64,000 nt of DNA, from the NCBI RefSeq assembly GCF_021130785.1, contig NW_025776242.1:335846-399845 (forward strand), read 5' to 3'. The notes beneath the pieces were generated by a model. The model ran no database searches. It was not told where the DNA came from and was given only the letters and a program-made list of their open reading frames with translations. Shown piece after piece: positions 1-12,376 of this stretch (positions within the stretch are counted from its first letter, which is position 1; each line of letters begins with the position of its first letter). Source of the stretch: Homalodisca vitripennis. Taxonomy: Eukaryota > Arthropoda > Insecta > Hemiptera > Cicadellidae. A program made the translations under genes and the position numbers.

Positions 1-19
1 TTCTTACGCAATAGTGTTC

Positions 20-520
20 CTAATCTAATCTCTAAATATGAGTATGTATATTGAATAATAAATAAAACTAATAATAAAGAAAAGTTTGATAATGTTTTTT
101 GCTGTATTTCTAAAGTTCCTTTGAGCTTGGTAAAGAAATCATTTTCAACCGACGTGGTGAATTCAAATGGTCAATAAATTACTGTAGTATTTCGTTAAAA
201 TTAAGGAACATAAGTGGAGTTTATCTACTGATTTTTGAAGAACCGGAAATATGACATAGTATCAAGGTAACCGGTTACTATGGTAGGCAGACTTAGAGAC
301 AATGTTTATTTAATAGGTTATGACATACATACCTACCTTATTTATAATCAGTTATACATGGATTGGCGAACAAGATGTAATATGTCCATACAGCTAACAC
401 CCAACACTGTTTTCTTAAATCCTCAAAGCTTTTTTTACTTTTTATTTCCATTGAAAGATTATTAGCAAAGGGTCTTTTGAAACAAATTATTAATTTCAGG
501 CAGTTTTCAAATGCTTTTTC
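20..520. repeat. Left copy of a window-end duplication
   Basis: This stretch aligns, with indels and perhaps 75-80 % identity by eye, to 63462-64000 in the same orientation. Shared landmarks in the same order are an AATAATAAAGAAA tract, a CTAAAGTTC word, GGTAAAGAAAT, a long identical block around the palindrome at 267-278, TTATTTATAATCAGT, ACATGGAT, GGCGAAC and TTTATTTCCAT. Short ORFs on both strands are not conserved between the copies, so I do not call a gene. Confidence 0.8.
267..278. promoter_or_regulatory. Perfect palindrome with Grainyhead-type core
   Basis: GTAACCGGTTAC is a perfect 12-bp palindrome whose centre AACCGGTT matches the known Grainyhead/CP2 family binding core. It lies in an identical run (ATAGTATCAAGGTAACCGG and following bases) also present at 63758-63769, while flanking sequence has diverged. 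Function is inferred from the motif only. Confidence 0.4.
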
Positions 521-1725
521 CACATTATACTCTCTCAGTCTTCATTAGTATGAGATACTTTAGGTGATACCTATCTGATATCACATTTCATACAAAGTTC
601 GTGTTGCCTTAAAACATTCGTATTACTTATGCATTAATTATTAATATAAAAAAGGCTACCGCCACAAATTGTAAAATCTATTTAGTTGAGGTAAATTTTT
701 GAACTACTTTGTGTTATTTCTTTCGTGACAGGTACAACAATACAATATCTTCAAACTCAAAATAATCTCACATCAATTTCCATTATTGCTTTTAAAAAAC
801 GTTTAAATCTGTTCTATGTTAAATGCATAAGTAATATATACGTCAAGCTTGTTTCAGTTGACAATTAGTAATGGGTAATAGATGTGATTTTATCTGCAAG
901 CTCTTTGATATTAAATATTGGTACTTCGTACAGATAGTGGTGGTTTTGAAACCAATCGATTCAGAACAAAGATCATCGCCGTTGAGGGCATATTCTCATT
1001 TACAAAATCTCTCGTTGGTTGAGCGTTAGAGAACCTTACCACTTGAGGGCTGAGGAAATGGTTTTGTATATTTGTCTGTCTGTCTGAATAACAAACTGTC
1101 ATACACAATTATTATGTTGCATAAAGTTTCCTAAATATGAAGGACTTCAAGTTCGATGGTGGTCTATGTTACTACTTGTGATTTGGCTGAGCGTTAGTAA
1201 ACATTTTAACATTGTTTGAAGGTAATCATGATTAAAAAAAAAAAAAACAATAAAAGAGTTAAAATAAACACTTACTCAATCCAATCTTATAAGTTTTATT
1301 TTAAACGACGGAACACGTCAAAGGAAGCGAGTTGAACGGCAAATTTTAAAAGAAAATTATCTAACAAATAAGAAAAATGTGGAGTGTTCCTATCTTTTAA
1401 CGAATATTTATATGACAGAATTTACAATAAACATTTAAGATATTTCAAGACTTTCTATTAATGGGTGTTACCACACCACTAAGTGTTTGTAAACAGATTT
1501 AGAGACGCTTGATACGTTTCTAAAGAATCCATTAACACAAGCCTGTTTCTGACAGTCTAGAGAAAAAACCACTTCTCGAATGGAGGCAATATTTCATTTG
1601 AAAAGCGTTATTCAGAAAACTCCTTCCAAAAGATACTGGCATTTGTAATTAAACTTCCTCTAGGTTTTCACACATTGAACAATGTCTCGCTTTGTATAAA
1701 CAATATAGTCTATGTTTTATTAAAT
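521..1725. other. AT-rich stretch, no gene seen
   Basis: No ORF or splice-bounded block here is supported. A dispersed-repeat signature lies at 1021-1200: TGAGCGTTAGAGAA, then TTTGTCTGTCTGTCTG at 1070-1087, then GGCTGAGCGTTAG near 1183. Related words recur at 34255-34450 (CTGAGCGTCAGAGAA, CTTTGTCTCTCCG, GGCTGAGCGTTA) and, more weakly, near 16630 and 17210, so this is probably an old interspersed repeat family. Confidence 0.5.
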
Positions 1726-1736
1726 AGAGAGAGAGA

Positions 1737-1776
<40 letters not shown>
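1726..1776. repeat. (AG)n microsatellite
   Basis: About 51 bp of AG repeat with a single interruption (AGGGAG) near the start. Confidence 0.95.
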
Positions 1777-1779
<3 letters not shown>

Positions 1780-2439
1780 CATTAATTATTTGAACTAAAT
1801 ACTTGTCTTCCATTTGGGTTGGTAAATAAATCTAACGATTTTTTAGCTAATAATAATACAACATTACTTTCTTTAATTATTATATTGTACATTTAATAAT
1901 TATTATTAAATAATAACATTAATTTTTTCGGATGAAGAAATTATAAATATAATAATATATCTTTCTCTGAATATGTAAATAATTTTAAAGGATTAATAAA
2001 GTTCTACATTGAATCTGGATAAGCTTAACAAGAGTGATACTTTTGGTTTGCATAGAATTCTAGAAAACCCTATTGATTGGCATATTAACCAATCAGTCAA
2101 CCATCACTTGAGATTAGGCCGCTTTAGTTGCCAATTCTAAACAATTAACTAAAAAGAAAACAAAAATTATCCCACGGATCAGATATTTATACTAAACCAA
2201 TGAAGAGTAACAATATGGTTTTAAGAAGTTCATCTAGCATGAACCAATAATAATAAAAAAGGCCCATTCCTGTTCCCGTCCTTTTTATTTCAGCCATCTT
2301 GTTTCTTTCTGGCGTGACGAATGCCATTTGCTATTGGAATCTGGTCAGTCGTAAGTGGTTGGTAGACGAATGCAGACGTATTGTTACATGTATTCTGTGG
2401 TTCAGTTTTAATGATTGGTATTGTGCATAGTTTATACTG

Positions 2440-2660
2440 AGTGCATGTTTTAGAGTTACCTAGTAAAGTTAACACATGACATGGTGGTTGTGATTCCTGA
2501 GTTTGGTGTGCTATAACTCTTTGGTATGATTTGTTTATTTTAACCTAGTTTGTATTTATGTATTAGTTTAGTTATTTACCTCAAGAAGAGATCAGATTTC
2601 GAATCGTAGTATTACTGATATTTTTATTCACTGAACGATGGCAAATGTCCGAAAAAATCC
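2440..2660. repeat. Dispersed repeat, copy 1
   Basis: Shares ordered words with 51790-52010: a TTGTGATTCCTGA / TTATGATTCCTGA word, a GTTATTTA word, then CTCAAGAAGAGATCAGATTTCGAATCGTAGT / CTGAGGAAGATATCA..TCAGATCATGAAACATAGTGTTA-like sequence split by small indels, then TGGCAAATGTCCG / TGGCAGATGTCCAGA. A CTGAAGA...CGAAACGTAGT-like arrangement occurs in the 3' regions of several retroelements, but I see no coding sequence to name a family. Confidence 0.5.
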
Positions 2661-2669
2661 TGTTCTCTT

Positions 2670-5600
2670 AACAATATCTTTCAATGTTAAATGTTCCATT
2701 TATATGTTAGTTATATTTTTCTTTTTTTTTTCTTCTATACATAGCAATGAGAGAATATTAAAAGCTTTATTTGCTAAATTACAAATGAACAGAATCTAAT
2801 GCATGCAACACAGTTAAGGTAGTTAGGGATAAACCGTATGTGAATTTTGAGTCTATCTCTATATCACCTTCCCTTTCTGCCGCTTGTCATTTAGAGTTCA
2901 AGTCAGTTTCAAGAGATGCAAAACAGTACAGGACATGATGCAATGAATTTTATGTCAACTCTCAATAAACAAATATATTCTTCACCTACTCTTTTAAATT
3001 GTGGAAATCTGATATATTTACAATTAGGCAAAAAATTTATTATGACTGTACAGGTCTACACCTACTCTCATAAAGTTACTATCCTCACAGATAATCTACA
3101 AGAAATGCTGTGCGATATTAAATGTAATTTTAAGATAATTTTTAAAATAACTGTCTATTAACCTAACGAACACTTGCTATTTCACCTACACAATGTAAAG
3201 GCACTGTCCTCAGTGATAAGGGACCTGCAGGACAACCCTGACAGTGGCTTCAATCTGCTGGTTTACTGCCTAGGACCTCCTCTTCCCCTAACCACCCTTA
3301 CCACTAACAATAAATACAAAGAATGTATTTCAGTTACTGATATTACTGTAATAGTTATCGATTTCCGCAATCATTAAACGTTGTCTCTGCGTTAATATAA
3401 TATTAGTTTTTTCATAACTAGTACCATAACTTACCGCACTGTATTAAAATGCTTGCTAGTATTTAATTCATATTTTATCATTAAAAATAGATAACATTTC
3501 ATTAATGGTGTGATTAAAATTAAATAATTATATTTTTGTGTAGACTGCAAAACTTTTAATTTTACTTCATTTTTTTAACAATGTTTATTTTTTTTATTTT
3601 TATAAAACATTTCTTATTTTTATTATTATAAGATTATTTTTATCATTGAAAATGTAATTAAAACTAAATAACACGCATAGGCATTGCTTCATATGCTGTA
3701 AAATTTAATTACTTTGCATGCACAAAAGTTTGGAAATAAAATTAATTTCGATTCAGTTGCACCAAATGAGACAATGAGAAAACCTCTTCATCTAGATACA
3801 TATGGTAATACAGACAGAGCTATTTTGTAGTTTTATAATATCTTATGTTGAAACGATTTAATAGGTAAACAAATAAGAACTCACCGTATTGTCGGGAGTA
3901 CTGTAAGTTCTGAATGTCTCCGTCACCAGCTAGTTAGGGTGGTATTTTAACAATTGGTTAGTCCGCTATGTCACTACCTTCGTGATTATATTGCGTTAAA
4001 AATACTGAAATTACAGTAAAATCTTGCCTTGCTACATTTCTTCAAACGGCCATATTCTACAGCATACCACGTGACCAGTCAGGTTTTAGACTTTGCAGTA
4101 AGGGAATGGGACATGGAGGTTACTTCAACTTTCACAGATAAACAAACTTACATAAAACATTTAGAAAAGGAAGTTTTTCCCTAACATATAATAATAGTAA
4201 GTTGTTAAGAACATGAAAGATTACAAGTTTTAGTACATGTAAATACTATTTGATTTAATTGAACTCATTAAAAATTATTATCTACAAACCAAAACCTAAA
4301 AAAATTAAAACATGATACTAGTGAAAAAATTTTCATAAAAAATTAAATATACTTAATGTTTGAGCTCATGAACCAACTGTGTGGAGTGTTAGTACATAAC
4401 TGTAACTGTATGTATTCAAATAATGTGATTCATAGAGTTAGGTACCATTAAAGGTAAAAAACTGCTTCTGAATAACTTTCATCTCAAATTGATCATTACA
4501 AGATGTCAATCATTTTATTGTTGATATCAGTTTGTAATGGGAGTCAGGAAATTTAAATGAAGAAAATATTAGATAAATGATACGAAGTTAGCGTGTAGGC
4601 AACTTTTGCATTAGGTAGCGATTGATTCATCGATAACACCACCAGGAATATTGCAATTTTAATTAACTTTTTTGAACAGTAAAATTTATGGAGAGAACTA
4701 TCACGTGATGCAAGTGTATATACCTTTTATTCCTTAACAGAACATAGTCTTACTGTATCGTATTGAATAATTACAATTATTAATGTTGATACCAGGTAGT
4801 TTTAGTAAATGAATAATTAATTCTAGTTCCAGACAGGTATGTGGTGTCCTAGTTACTACCAAATCTTTAACAAATTTTAATAAATAATTGAAACATCTAT
4901 GAATAATTATTTTAATGTATTCAAGTGTTTACACCACACACCAAACACCAAGCCAAGGCCAAGGCCTGTCCATGGTCTTGATCTCCGACAGTTGGTCGTT
5001 TGTCCTTCTAATAATTATTTCTGTTCACTTACTTCATTTAGATACATTGTCACTTAAGTTTTATTTTTATTCCTATTAAACATAATTTTTAATTTATTTT
5101 ATTTAATTTTTTTTACTTAATAAGATATAACAAAATTTTTAAGGTTTGAAATATCAATTGAGTACTTTGTGGTGACTCGTTCTCACGCACAAGCTTTAGC
5201 ACAAGCCCATGTGAGAATATTTCTCAAATAATTAAATTAGAAAAATATAAATTTATTTTACACAATATACGTTAAAACCCAAATATTTATGGTAATTGTA
5301 TATTTTTACACAATGAATACATTATTATAATTATATCATTTGTAATTTTTTTTTCGGAGAATAAACGATTTTGGTTTGATTTGATTTTTTTTATAAAGAG
5401 ACAAAATGTAAAGTGTATCACCCCGTTTTCTCAAATTTTTAGTAAAACATTATGATTAAACATAGCAAAATAAAGACAGTAAGTATTAATACAAGTTATA
5501 TTATTTGAAATACAAATAAAGTATAGGATATTGTTAGTGATAATAAACTATATTAGTAATTAAGTAATTGGGTACCTATAGGTTGTCAGATATTTAAACA
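2670..5600. other. AT-rich stretch, no gene seen
   Basis: Short plus-strand ORFs at 2916-3161 and 3174-3377 were examined; neither has recognisable domains, splice context or a second copy in the window. 3190-3300 is slightly GC-richer. I see no mobile element. Confidence 0.5.
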
Positions 5601-6529
5601 AATCTTGGTTACAATTAATACAAACAATAATAAATTGCAACAGCAAAATATGTAATGATTACTGCACAAGGAAATATTCAATTTATTTTCCTTATCCTGC
5701 GTTCTTGGTTATCAGAAATTTTCTACGAGTGTTCTAGCTGAAAAACAATATTCTGGAAAAAACAAAACGTTGTGAGCGTGCAAATGTAATAAAACATTTT
5801 GTTAAGAGTTAATGTGCCAAATTAGAGCCAGTTTTGTTTGTGCCGGAACATGCTTTAGACTTTCCCACGTGTGGCAAGTTACATTCATAATTACTTTTAT
5901 ACATTTTACGGTTTTTAACTTTTAAATATTTACATATTTAGCTGTTTAGTAATTTATATTAAACATAGAGCAGTAATATTATTATTATTTTAAAACATTC
6001 TAAATCATTTTGAGACGATTAGCAATCTTTTTCTGGATAAAAAACTTCCACTAATTTTAAAAATATAAAAAACGATTCATCCAAATTGGTCAGCCGTTTT
6101 AAAAATTAACATTTAGCAACTTAATTATATAGCAGTGCAATTTATTTATAAGACTAAATAATGTTTGAGCTTACATGAAAATCATAAGTTAAAAAATTAG
6201 TTTCTATACCATAAGTTTAATATGATTTTTCTCAGTGGTTTCACCCGCTTGATATCAACTAATCATATTCTTTACGTGTGCACTTAAAATTATTTTGCAA
6301 GATTAATTCTGTTATAATTGATTCTGGTTTTAAAATTTGGAAAACGTACATGTGTTTGACAATCTACGTGACATTTGGATTTGACTAATACTTTAATTTT
6401 TATTCTGTCTCATTTATATTTTAATTTGAACTTAAAAAAATTTCAAAATTTTAAATAAAAATTGTGTTACACATGAAAATGATATGTACATTTATACATT
6501 TTAGTATACGTTTTAATCTTAAAGTCTGC

Positions 6530-7440
6530 TTGGAAATGGCTACATTCACCTTTCCACTGCAGTCTAACCTTCCGAATTCCCTTGGTTTCTAGAAGTAAGT
6601 GGAGACGAAAGGGAACACTCACACGAGCACACACGTGCACACGTCACAATTGTTACGACACATAAACGAACACCATCGTTACGAGCCACCAGTTTGCAAA
6701 CGCAGAAACGCTAGGGAAACATTACAAGAAAACACAAAAGGATACACTTTCCCTCTAAGATTATGAATTAAATCGTAACCTATTAAACCCAATTTATAAT
6801 TTCTAAAAAGAGTAATTAAAGTTATTACATTAAGTCTGTTAAAGTTTCTCAAGTACAAATATACTCTAAAAATTACTATTATCGTGCCATTCTGAAACAA
6901 CCATTGTAGTCAAATTAATTATATTTTTGAATTATTAAAACAATACATTACCTAGTGTATGTGTAGTGTGTGTATTTGTGTAAGTGGGGCGACCTCCTGC
7001 CACATAGACCGCATCACCCTGGAACAATCAGAAAACAAAACATGTACTATATTTAATAAAACATTGCAGTTGATATATTATGAACGTTTAAGAATATGGC
7101 GTTCCAAAAAAGTAATTTCCGTAAGGTAATATCTTTGAAAGCTTTATATATTGAAAGAATGTGTTGGTAAACATTAATTCAAACAACAATGCGTAAACTT
7201 AAGTGTTATATGATGAGATAAATATAGTATACCTGAAAGTGTTGTGTAGTGAAGAATTATTTGTCGTAGTTAAATGTAGTTCTACACGCACTCACTCATT
7301 CACACTTTTTTCCATTCAACCAACTTTCATACTTTGCGTGTTTTGCAACACACGTGAAGAAGTGTTATATGATGAGAAGTGTCACAGAGAGGACGTCGGA
7401 TCAACGTAGGACCGAGGCCACCTGAAAATAATCAGAACAA
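6530..7440. other. Highly conserved core of the duplication (copy A)
   Basis: Against 36370-37290 I count only about 6-8 mismatches over some 205 bp (6530-6735), and similar identity over 7200-7440. The rest of the duplication is commonly 75-85 %. On the minus strand the core holds a 67-nt block (6952-7018) bounded by TTCCAG and TAG/GTAATG, of identical length in B, and a 3' splice-like site TTTCCCTAG before position 6712. A strong plus-strand donor GAA/GTAAGTGGAG lies at 6590-6605. A 17-bp word AGTGTTATATGATGAGA appears twice (near 7201 and 7362). Strand and nature are unresolved: exon cluster, regulatory element or gene-conversion tract. Confidence 0.45.
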
Positions 7441-8207
7441 GACTCTCGAATCACAAATATGATACCAAGAAGATGCCTATTTCTCTTTCAAACTTATGGC
7501 ATAATGCTGTAACAATCTAGACATGTGAACAAAACAGTTGTTTCAGAATGGCGTGAAAACTCATATCTGACATGTTTCAAAGACTTACGGTACTGAAGTT
7601 CCTCCCATTGAGAACGTAAAGTAAACCTGTATGCTGAAAAAAAAACGTCAGAATATTATTACAATTAGAGTCCTTGTAAATTATGCACAATAAATAGGGT
7701 TATTACTATTAAAAGTAAATATGTATATTCTATACAACGAAGTAGAACTGGATCTTAAATGCATGATTTGAACAATATTTATACATAATAAATAATTATA
7801 GCTCAAAGAAATGTCAAGACTATTGATTTTTAGGCATTTTAACTTTTACTCTAAATATACAGTCAGAGAGTAGATTGAGTCCAGAAGAGGCCTATTCTCA
7901 TAAATGCTTGTAAACATGATGTTTGCATCAGATAGAATGGTGGAAAAACAACATAAGTTACGATTAAACAAATAAGTTTCCTATAAGACATTCCTTTTAT
8001 TTCTAGTTAATTGACTTCAGTACCCTGATAATCTAAGTGATGCAGTTTTTTTAGATACTCAAATTTCGTCAATCGTAATACAAAACACTAAACGAAATAT
8101 TTGTAATGTAGCAAACAATGCAATTTATCTTAACAAAAAATAATCACGCTTACAGATAAGATGGTAATGCATTGGTGTAATTTTCTCCTTCCATAACATT
8201 TGCTTGT
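7382..8207 (-). CDS. Candidate 3' exons of an unrecognised gene, copy A
   Basis: Three minus-strand blocks look like small exons. The first is 8154-8207 (54 nt, after CTTAG, donor TCT/GTAAGC). The second is 7589-7633 (45 nt, after a T-run and CAG, donor ACC/GTAAGT). The third is 7382-7421 (after TTTTCAG, ending TGA). Joined, they read without a stop: ENYTNALPSYL, then IQVYFTFSMGG, TSVP and WPRSYVDPTSSL. Copy B at 37233-38055 has the same block lengths, splice dinucleotides, frame and stop, with mostly conservative changes (ESYSNALPSYL, IQIYFRYSMG, WPRSCVDPTSSL). No known domain is recognised and no start codon has been located. The exon order is inferred; conserved splice words could simply reflect common ancestry of the DNA. 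Confidence 0.33.
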
Positions 8208-8537
8208 CTAAGAATATTGCTATAAGTGAATTTAAATCAACCTAATACACCGTTAAAAGAATTTATTTCATTGTATTGGCCAGAAAACCTCTTTTATATC
8301 AGTAAATCTGACATTCATCACTATTCTTAAGTTTATTGTAAAGTTCTTTAACTGCTATAGTATAATCCTCGTTTTATAAAACGATTCCCCTTTGATCCTA
8401 CTTGTTATTGGTTACCCAATACCACCATGGGCAAAGTTTAAAAAAGACCCACTTTTTTGCAGTATGGTTCTCATATGTAAAATATTTCAGGCTTTATACA
8501 TTAAATAATTAGATCAACCGCTAGGTCAGTCCTTTTT

Positions 8538-8702
8538 TGAAGCAAGGTTACTTCTATACTTGAACACACACTAAGACTAAGATCAAGATCAAAATCGTAA
8601 TGCCTGAGCTACCGAAGGTTTGAAGCAAGGTTACTTTTATACTTGAACACACTTTAAAACTAAGATCAAAAACAAAATCGTAATGCCTGAGCTACCGAAG
8701 GT
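8538..8702. repeat. 83-bp tandem duplication
   Basis: Two copies of TGAAGCAAGGTTACTT...GAGCTACCGAAGGT (8538-8620 and 8621-8702), about 90 % identical. The matching place in copy B (about 38325-38390) has one copy, so this arose after the segmental duplication. Confidence 0.9.
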
Positions 8703-11700
8703 ATAGGGATTGCTTTTTTTTACTTTTCCTCAGCCGTTCGTCATCTCTGGTGGGTTGTGAAAGTGATATTCAGTGCACAGTCTGTTCCATTAATTTTGTT
8801 GGTGTGCATCAATAACTCTTGATTCTCAAATGTATGTTTCAGTATTTTTGATTTAACGTACAGCTTAATTTATGCACCATGACTTTTATAAGTTTTAACC
8901 ATTAACCATTGAATTCATTAAATTTTAATTTTAGTGCATGCTTAATCTTAAGGGGATTTTGATACCTGAAGAAAGTTTATATAATATACGCTACTGTCAT
9001 CATTTAGTTCACTCCTGCTTGCTTAAGTTCATTTGATTTGCTTCTTTCATCACTCACAAACTTAAGCTCAAGCTGTGGCAACCAACTTAGCTTAGTGGTT
9101 ATAATCAAACCAGTCTAAACTCGTTCATAACTCTACGATAATTAGTTTTTTGAAGTAATTTTATTTTATATTATTGGTTTATCCAAAGTTATGTATAGTA
9201 TTCAATTAAGAAAGGATTTCCTGACAATCTGGATGTCCATTCTGCACCAATCATAGAAAACAAAATCCTTAAACCCTTTTGTCTCGTTCTTCGCGATTCA
9301 TCTTAAGATGAGCATGGCACAAAACACATTGTGACTTCCACGGTTTGGTAAGTCCTGCATTAGAGCTATTCAATGTTGATGTCAGCCTTAGTAGTTATCG
9401 GCTCAATACACGATCACAAACGCTTCGCATCGGTACATTTCCTGATTAGCTGGATCAAATACATTCCCATCTGCTTCCACCTCCTCTTACCTCTGTCTTG
9501 GAATAATCTATTCTCAACATACTCGTAGTGAGGCGTTCTCCATTCTCCACTTCCGGTATTTCTTTATGAAAAACGCCTTTATTGAAGAGGCGGAGTTAGA
9601 GCTGTCAGTCCTCTCTCTACCACTTAACCTCAATATAACCTAAATACATGTATTTCGTTGTTTCGTTATGATGTTTCGTTGTTGACTTTAACTGGAAAAT
9701 ATTTCATAGAAATTCGTCAATAATGTTTAGGTGAGACAGGTAGTGTTGCAATTACTGACATTTCTAATCTTACGTTTGCATACTTCTATCTACAAGTAAC
9801 CCTAGTTTATAAACATATGTTTATATACTAATCCTATGTTAGTATATAGGATAACCCAATCCTATATACTATGGTATATTAGTAGTTTAATGTCTCTGGT
9901 ATTAGAGAAATTACTGTCATTTGATGAATTATTCGATGGAATCTACCCTGTGTTTATCTAAACTAAAGAATTTTGTCAACTATTGACCTACCTACTTTGA
10001 ATAAGGTTTAGTAGCCTATATATGTGGACAAAGGTAGTTAGTTATCTGTAGCGGAATAAACTATACTAAGTTAGGAAAAGCCTTACCTCAGTCTAATAGT
10101 AACTATATTACCTCTGTGTATTATTGATTTCGTGCAAATGAATAATAATATTGAAGTAAATGTAATAATATGAAAGTAATTTAATTTCTGAGTAATGAGC
10201 TAAAAGTCATTAACAAAATAAAGAATACTCACTTTAATTATATAAATATTATAGTATACCAGAAAAAAAATTACAAATGAATTATTAAATGATGATATTT
10301 TTCAACATCTATAATTTACCTATTCATTTGGAAAACATAATTGATAAATAAATACAGTAATGTCAATTCTGCTCAATCTGCTACAAAATACAACTGAGTT
10401 CAATCTCAAAACGATCGTGTTTACTGATCTGTTGAACAAGATCAGGAAACACATCCAGTGACTAGTACCAATGACACAATGCCATATATTGTTTGGAGAA
10501 GGCATGTAATTGGGTAAGGGAACATATTTATTGGAAATTCATATTTATATCACATACACATGGCAGAAAGCAATCATCACTGAGATACTGAAATTTAAAT
10601 CATACACAACAAGGAGCTAAGCATAGTATTTATAGCAAAGAAAATTACAAAATTTGTTTTATTGGCTAAAAAGTAAAGGCGGAATTGATAAGTACGAGTG
10701 TTTATCAGAATAGTAACACTTCGGAATTTGAGGTCAAATCTTGCCAGTAAGCATCAGTATTTTCATAAGTAACGTCGACCTTGTACAGTAACGACTCTCC
10801 TCTTGATTGTATTTTATAATGTTCTCAAAAAAACCACTAGCCCAAGAGAATTGGCATAATAAGGCAGAAAAGGAGATCTTTTATAAATATTACTATACAG
10901 GTAAATTTTAAAATTAAATAAAGTTACGGATGGATAAACAAACATTTTAACTATGGATAGATATATAATTCAACGGCCTCGATTTAATAACTATCCAAAT
11001 TTATACCAGGATGGAAAAGGTTAGGAAGGTTAGAGTTACGGGAGTATGTTATTACTTAGGTATATATCAATAGGAAGGAATATTATAGGTTACGCATATA
11101 AGATATTAAAGTATTAGAACTATGAGACAGCCGGATAAAAAAATACAAAAATTAAAAATTCTGTAGGGTGGGTAAGTTACAGTATTAAGTAAAAAAAAAC
11201 AATAAATCATTTAAATGCTAGTTATACTTCAACATGGGTTGATTTTATATAGAAATTCAAGGAGAGTAAAAAGCCTGGTAAACCCCAAAAAATTTTAAAT
11301 GGTAGGTAGGTAAGGAACTGACATAATTAAAAAAAATTCCAAGTAGGCAACCACAACCAGGAGTACCGTATGTATTGCTATTATTTATCAGTGCTAATTC
11401 CAATACTAATTAATTCCTACAGTACCATAGCCTTATGATGATGTCTGTAAAGGATATCTCAATAATGTATGTAGTGTGAATAGTAGATAGTTAGTCTGTG
11501 TAATTAACTTTATAATATGTTTAACTTTTAGAAATGTTGTACTGGTAGCTTTGCTAATAATAGAATAGTTTGCCGTTTTATTAGTTTAACTATTACAATC
11601 AAACTTGTAATATTTAAAACAAATAATTTTGTATTTTGTTTTGTGGATTAAACACAGTGGTTTTTTCTTTATTATTGTAATTTTATATAGTTTTACAACA

Positions 11701-11806
11701 AACAATACACAGAACAATACACGTATGGCATTTAAAGCATTTATAATACTTATATATAGATAGGAAGAGTAATGACTGAGACAAGAAACAAAATTTTTAT
11801 ATTTAC

Positions 11807-11918
11807 CTTTTAGAAGGGGTACCAGGCTGATCCTCTTGGTCCCTTATCGATGAGATGGTGAAATTTCGAATCATAGTCTATGACAGAGTTTACGTCCACT
11901 AACCGTTGTAATCTCTCA
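11807..11918 (-). pseudogene. Candidate exon of the same unrecognised gene, copy A, frameshifted
   Basis: Minus-strand block between GCTGACTGCTAG and a donor AAAAG/GTAAAT. Its translation (VNSVIDYDSKFHHLIDKGP) matches the open frame of the B block at 43511-43640 (VNSALDYNPEFHHLIDNGP). After GP, copy A lacks one C and runs into TAA before the donor. If this is an exon, copy A is broken here or reads differently. No known family is recognised. Confidence 0.3.
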
Positions 11919-12312
11919 CTAGCAGTCAGCAAACCAATTTCTACGCTTTATGTAGATGTGCCTCATGATAAATGTTTTGAAGTTTTCATTCAGTTCAGTT
12001 TGTGTGTAATTGGTTTTCATGGATACGACGATATACATTGTTACTAAAACACAAGTGCTACATGGTCCTTATTATTTATTATATTCTTTGTTTACATTTT
12101 ATACTAAATGACACCTGGTCAATGACGTATGATAAATAACATCCGGAGTATCATAATAAGAGTAGTAAACCATTCCTCACAGCTGATGTTTCATCAAAAT
12201 TTCCAGAGTAAGAATAACAATTTTCGTATAAATTAACGAAGGTTAAAACAAAACAAAAACTTTGATATTAATACAAGTTGATGAATAATTCCCCTCCTTT
12301 CAAAATTAAACC

Positions 12313-12315
<3 letters not shown>

Positions 12316-12372
<57 letters not shown>
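12316..12372. repeat. (TA)n microsatellite, left part
   Basis: About 57 bp of pure AT repeat. Its apparent right remainder is 15579-15600, so the two mariner-type elements between them sit inside a TA repeat, a natural target for TA-inserting transposons. The sequences flanking the microsatellite are inverted relative to each other (AAAATTAAACCT near 12302, AGGTTTAATTTTA at 15600). Confidence 0.9.

Positions 12373-12376
<4 letters not shown>

Noticed and set aside
6679..6900. Minus-strand 73-codon ORF conserved in B
   Set aside because: Many amino-acid changes are non-conservative in its middle (KLGLIGYD / YLSSIVYE), and a 3' splice-like site lies inside it. Probably intron plus part of an exon.
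7203..7409. Plus-strand ORF conserved in copy B (37054-37344)
   Set aside because: DNA identity here is so high on its own that peptide conservation is not independent evidence. The B frame reads 28 codons further, and the 3' splice site on the minus strand fits better.
9491..9549. Possible exon (GEWRTPHYEYVE / GAWSMPHYKYAE in B) with a GTAAGA donor
   Set aside because: The two copies differ by one base in length, no pyrimidine tract precedes it, and its phase does not fit the next block. Left out of the gene model.
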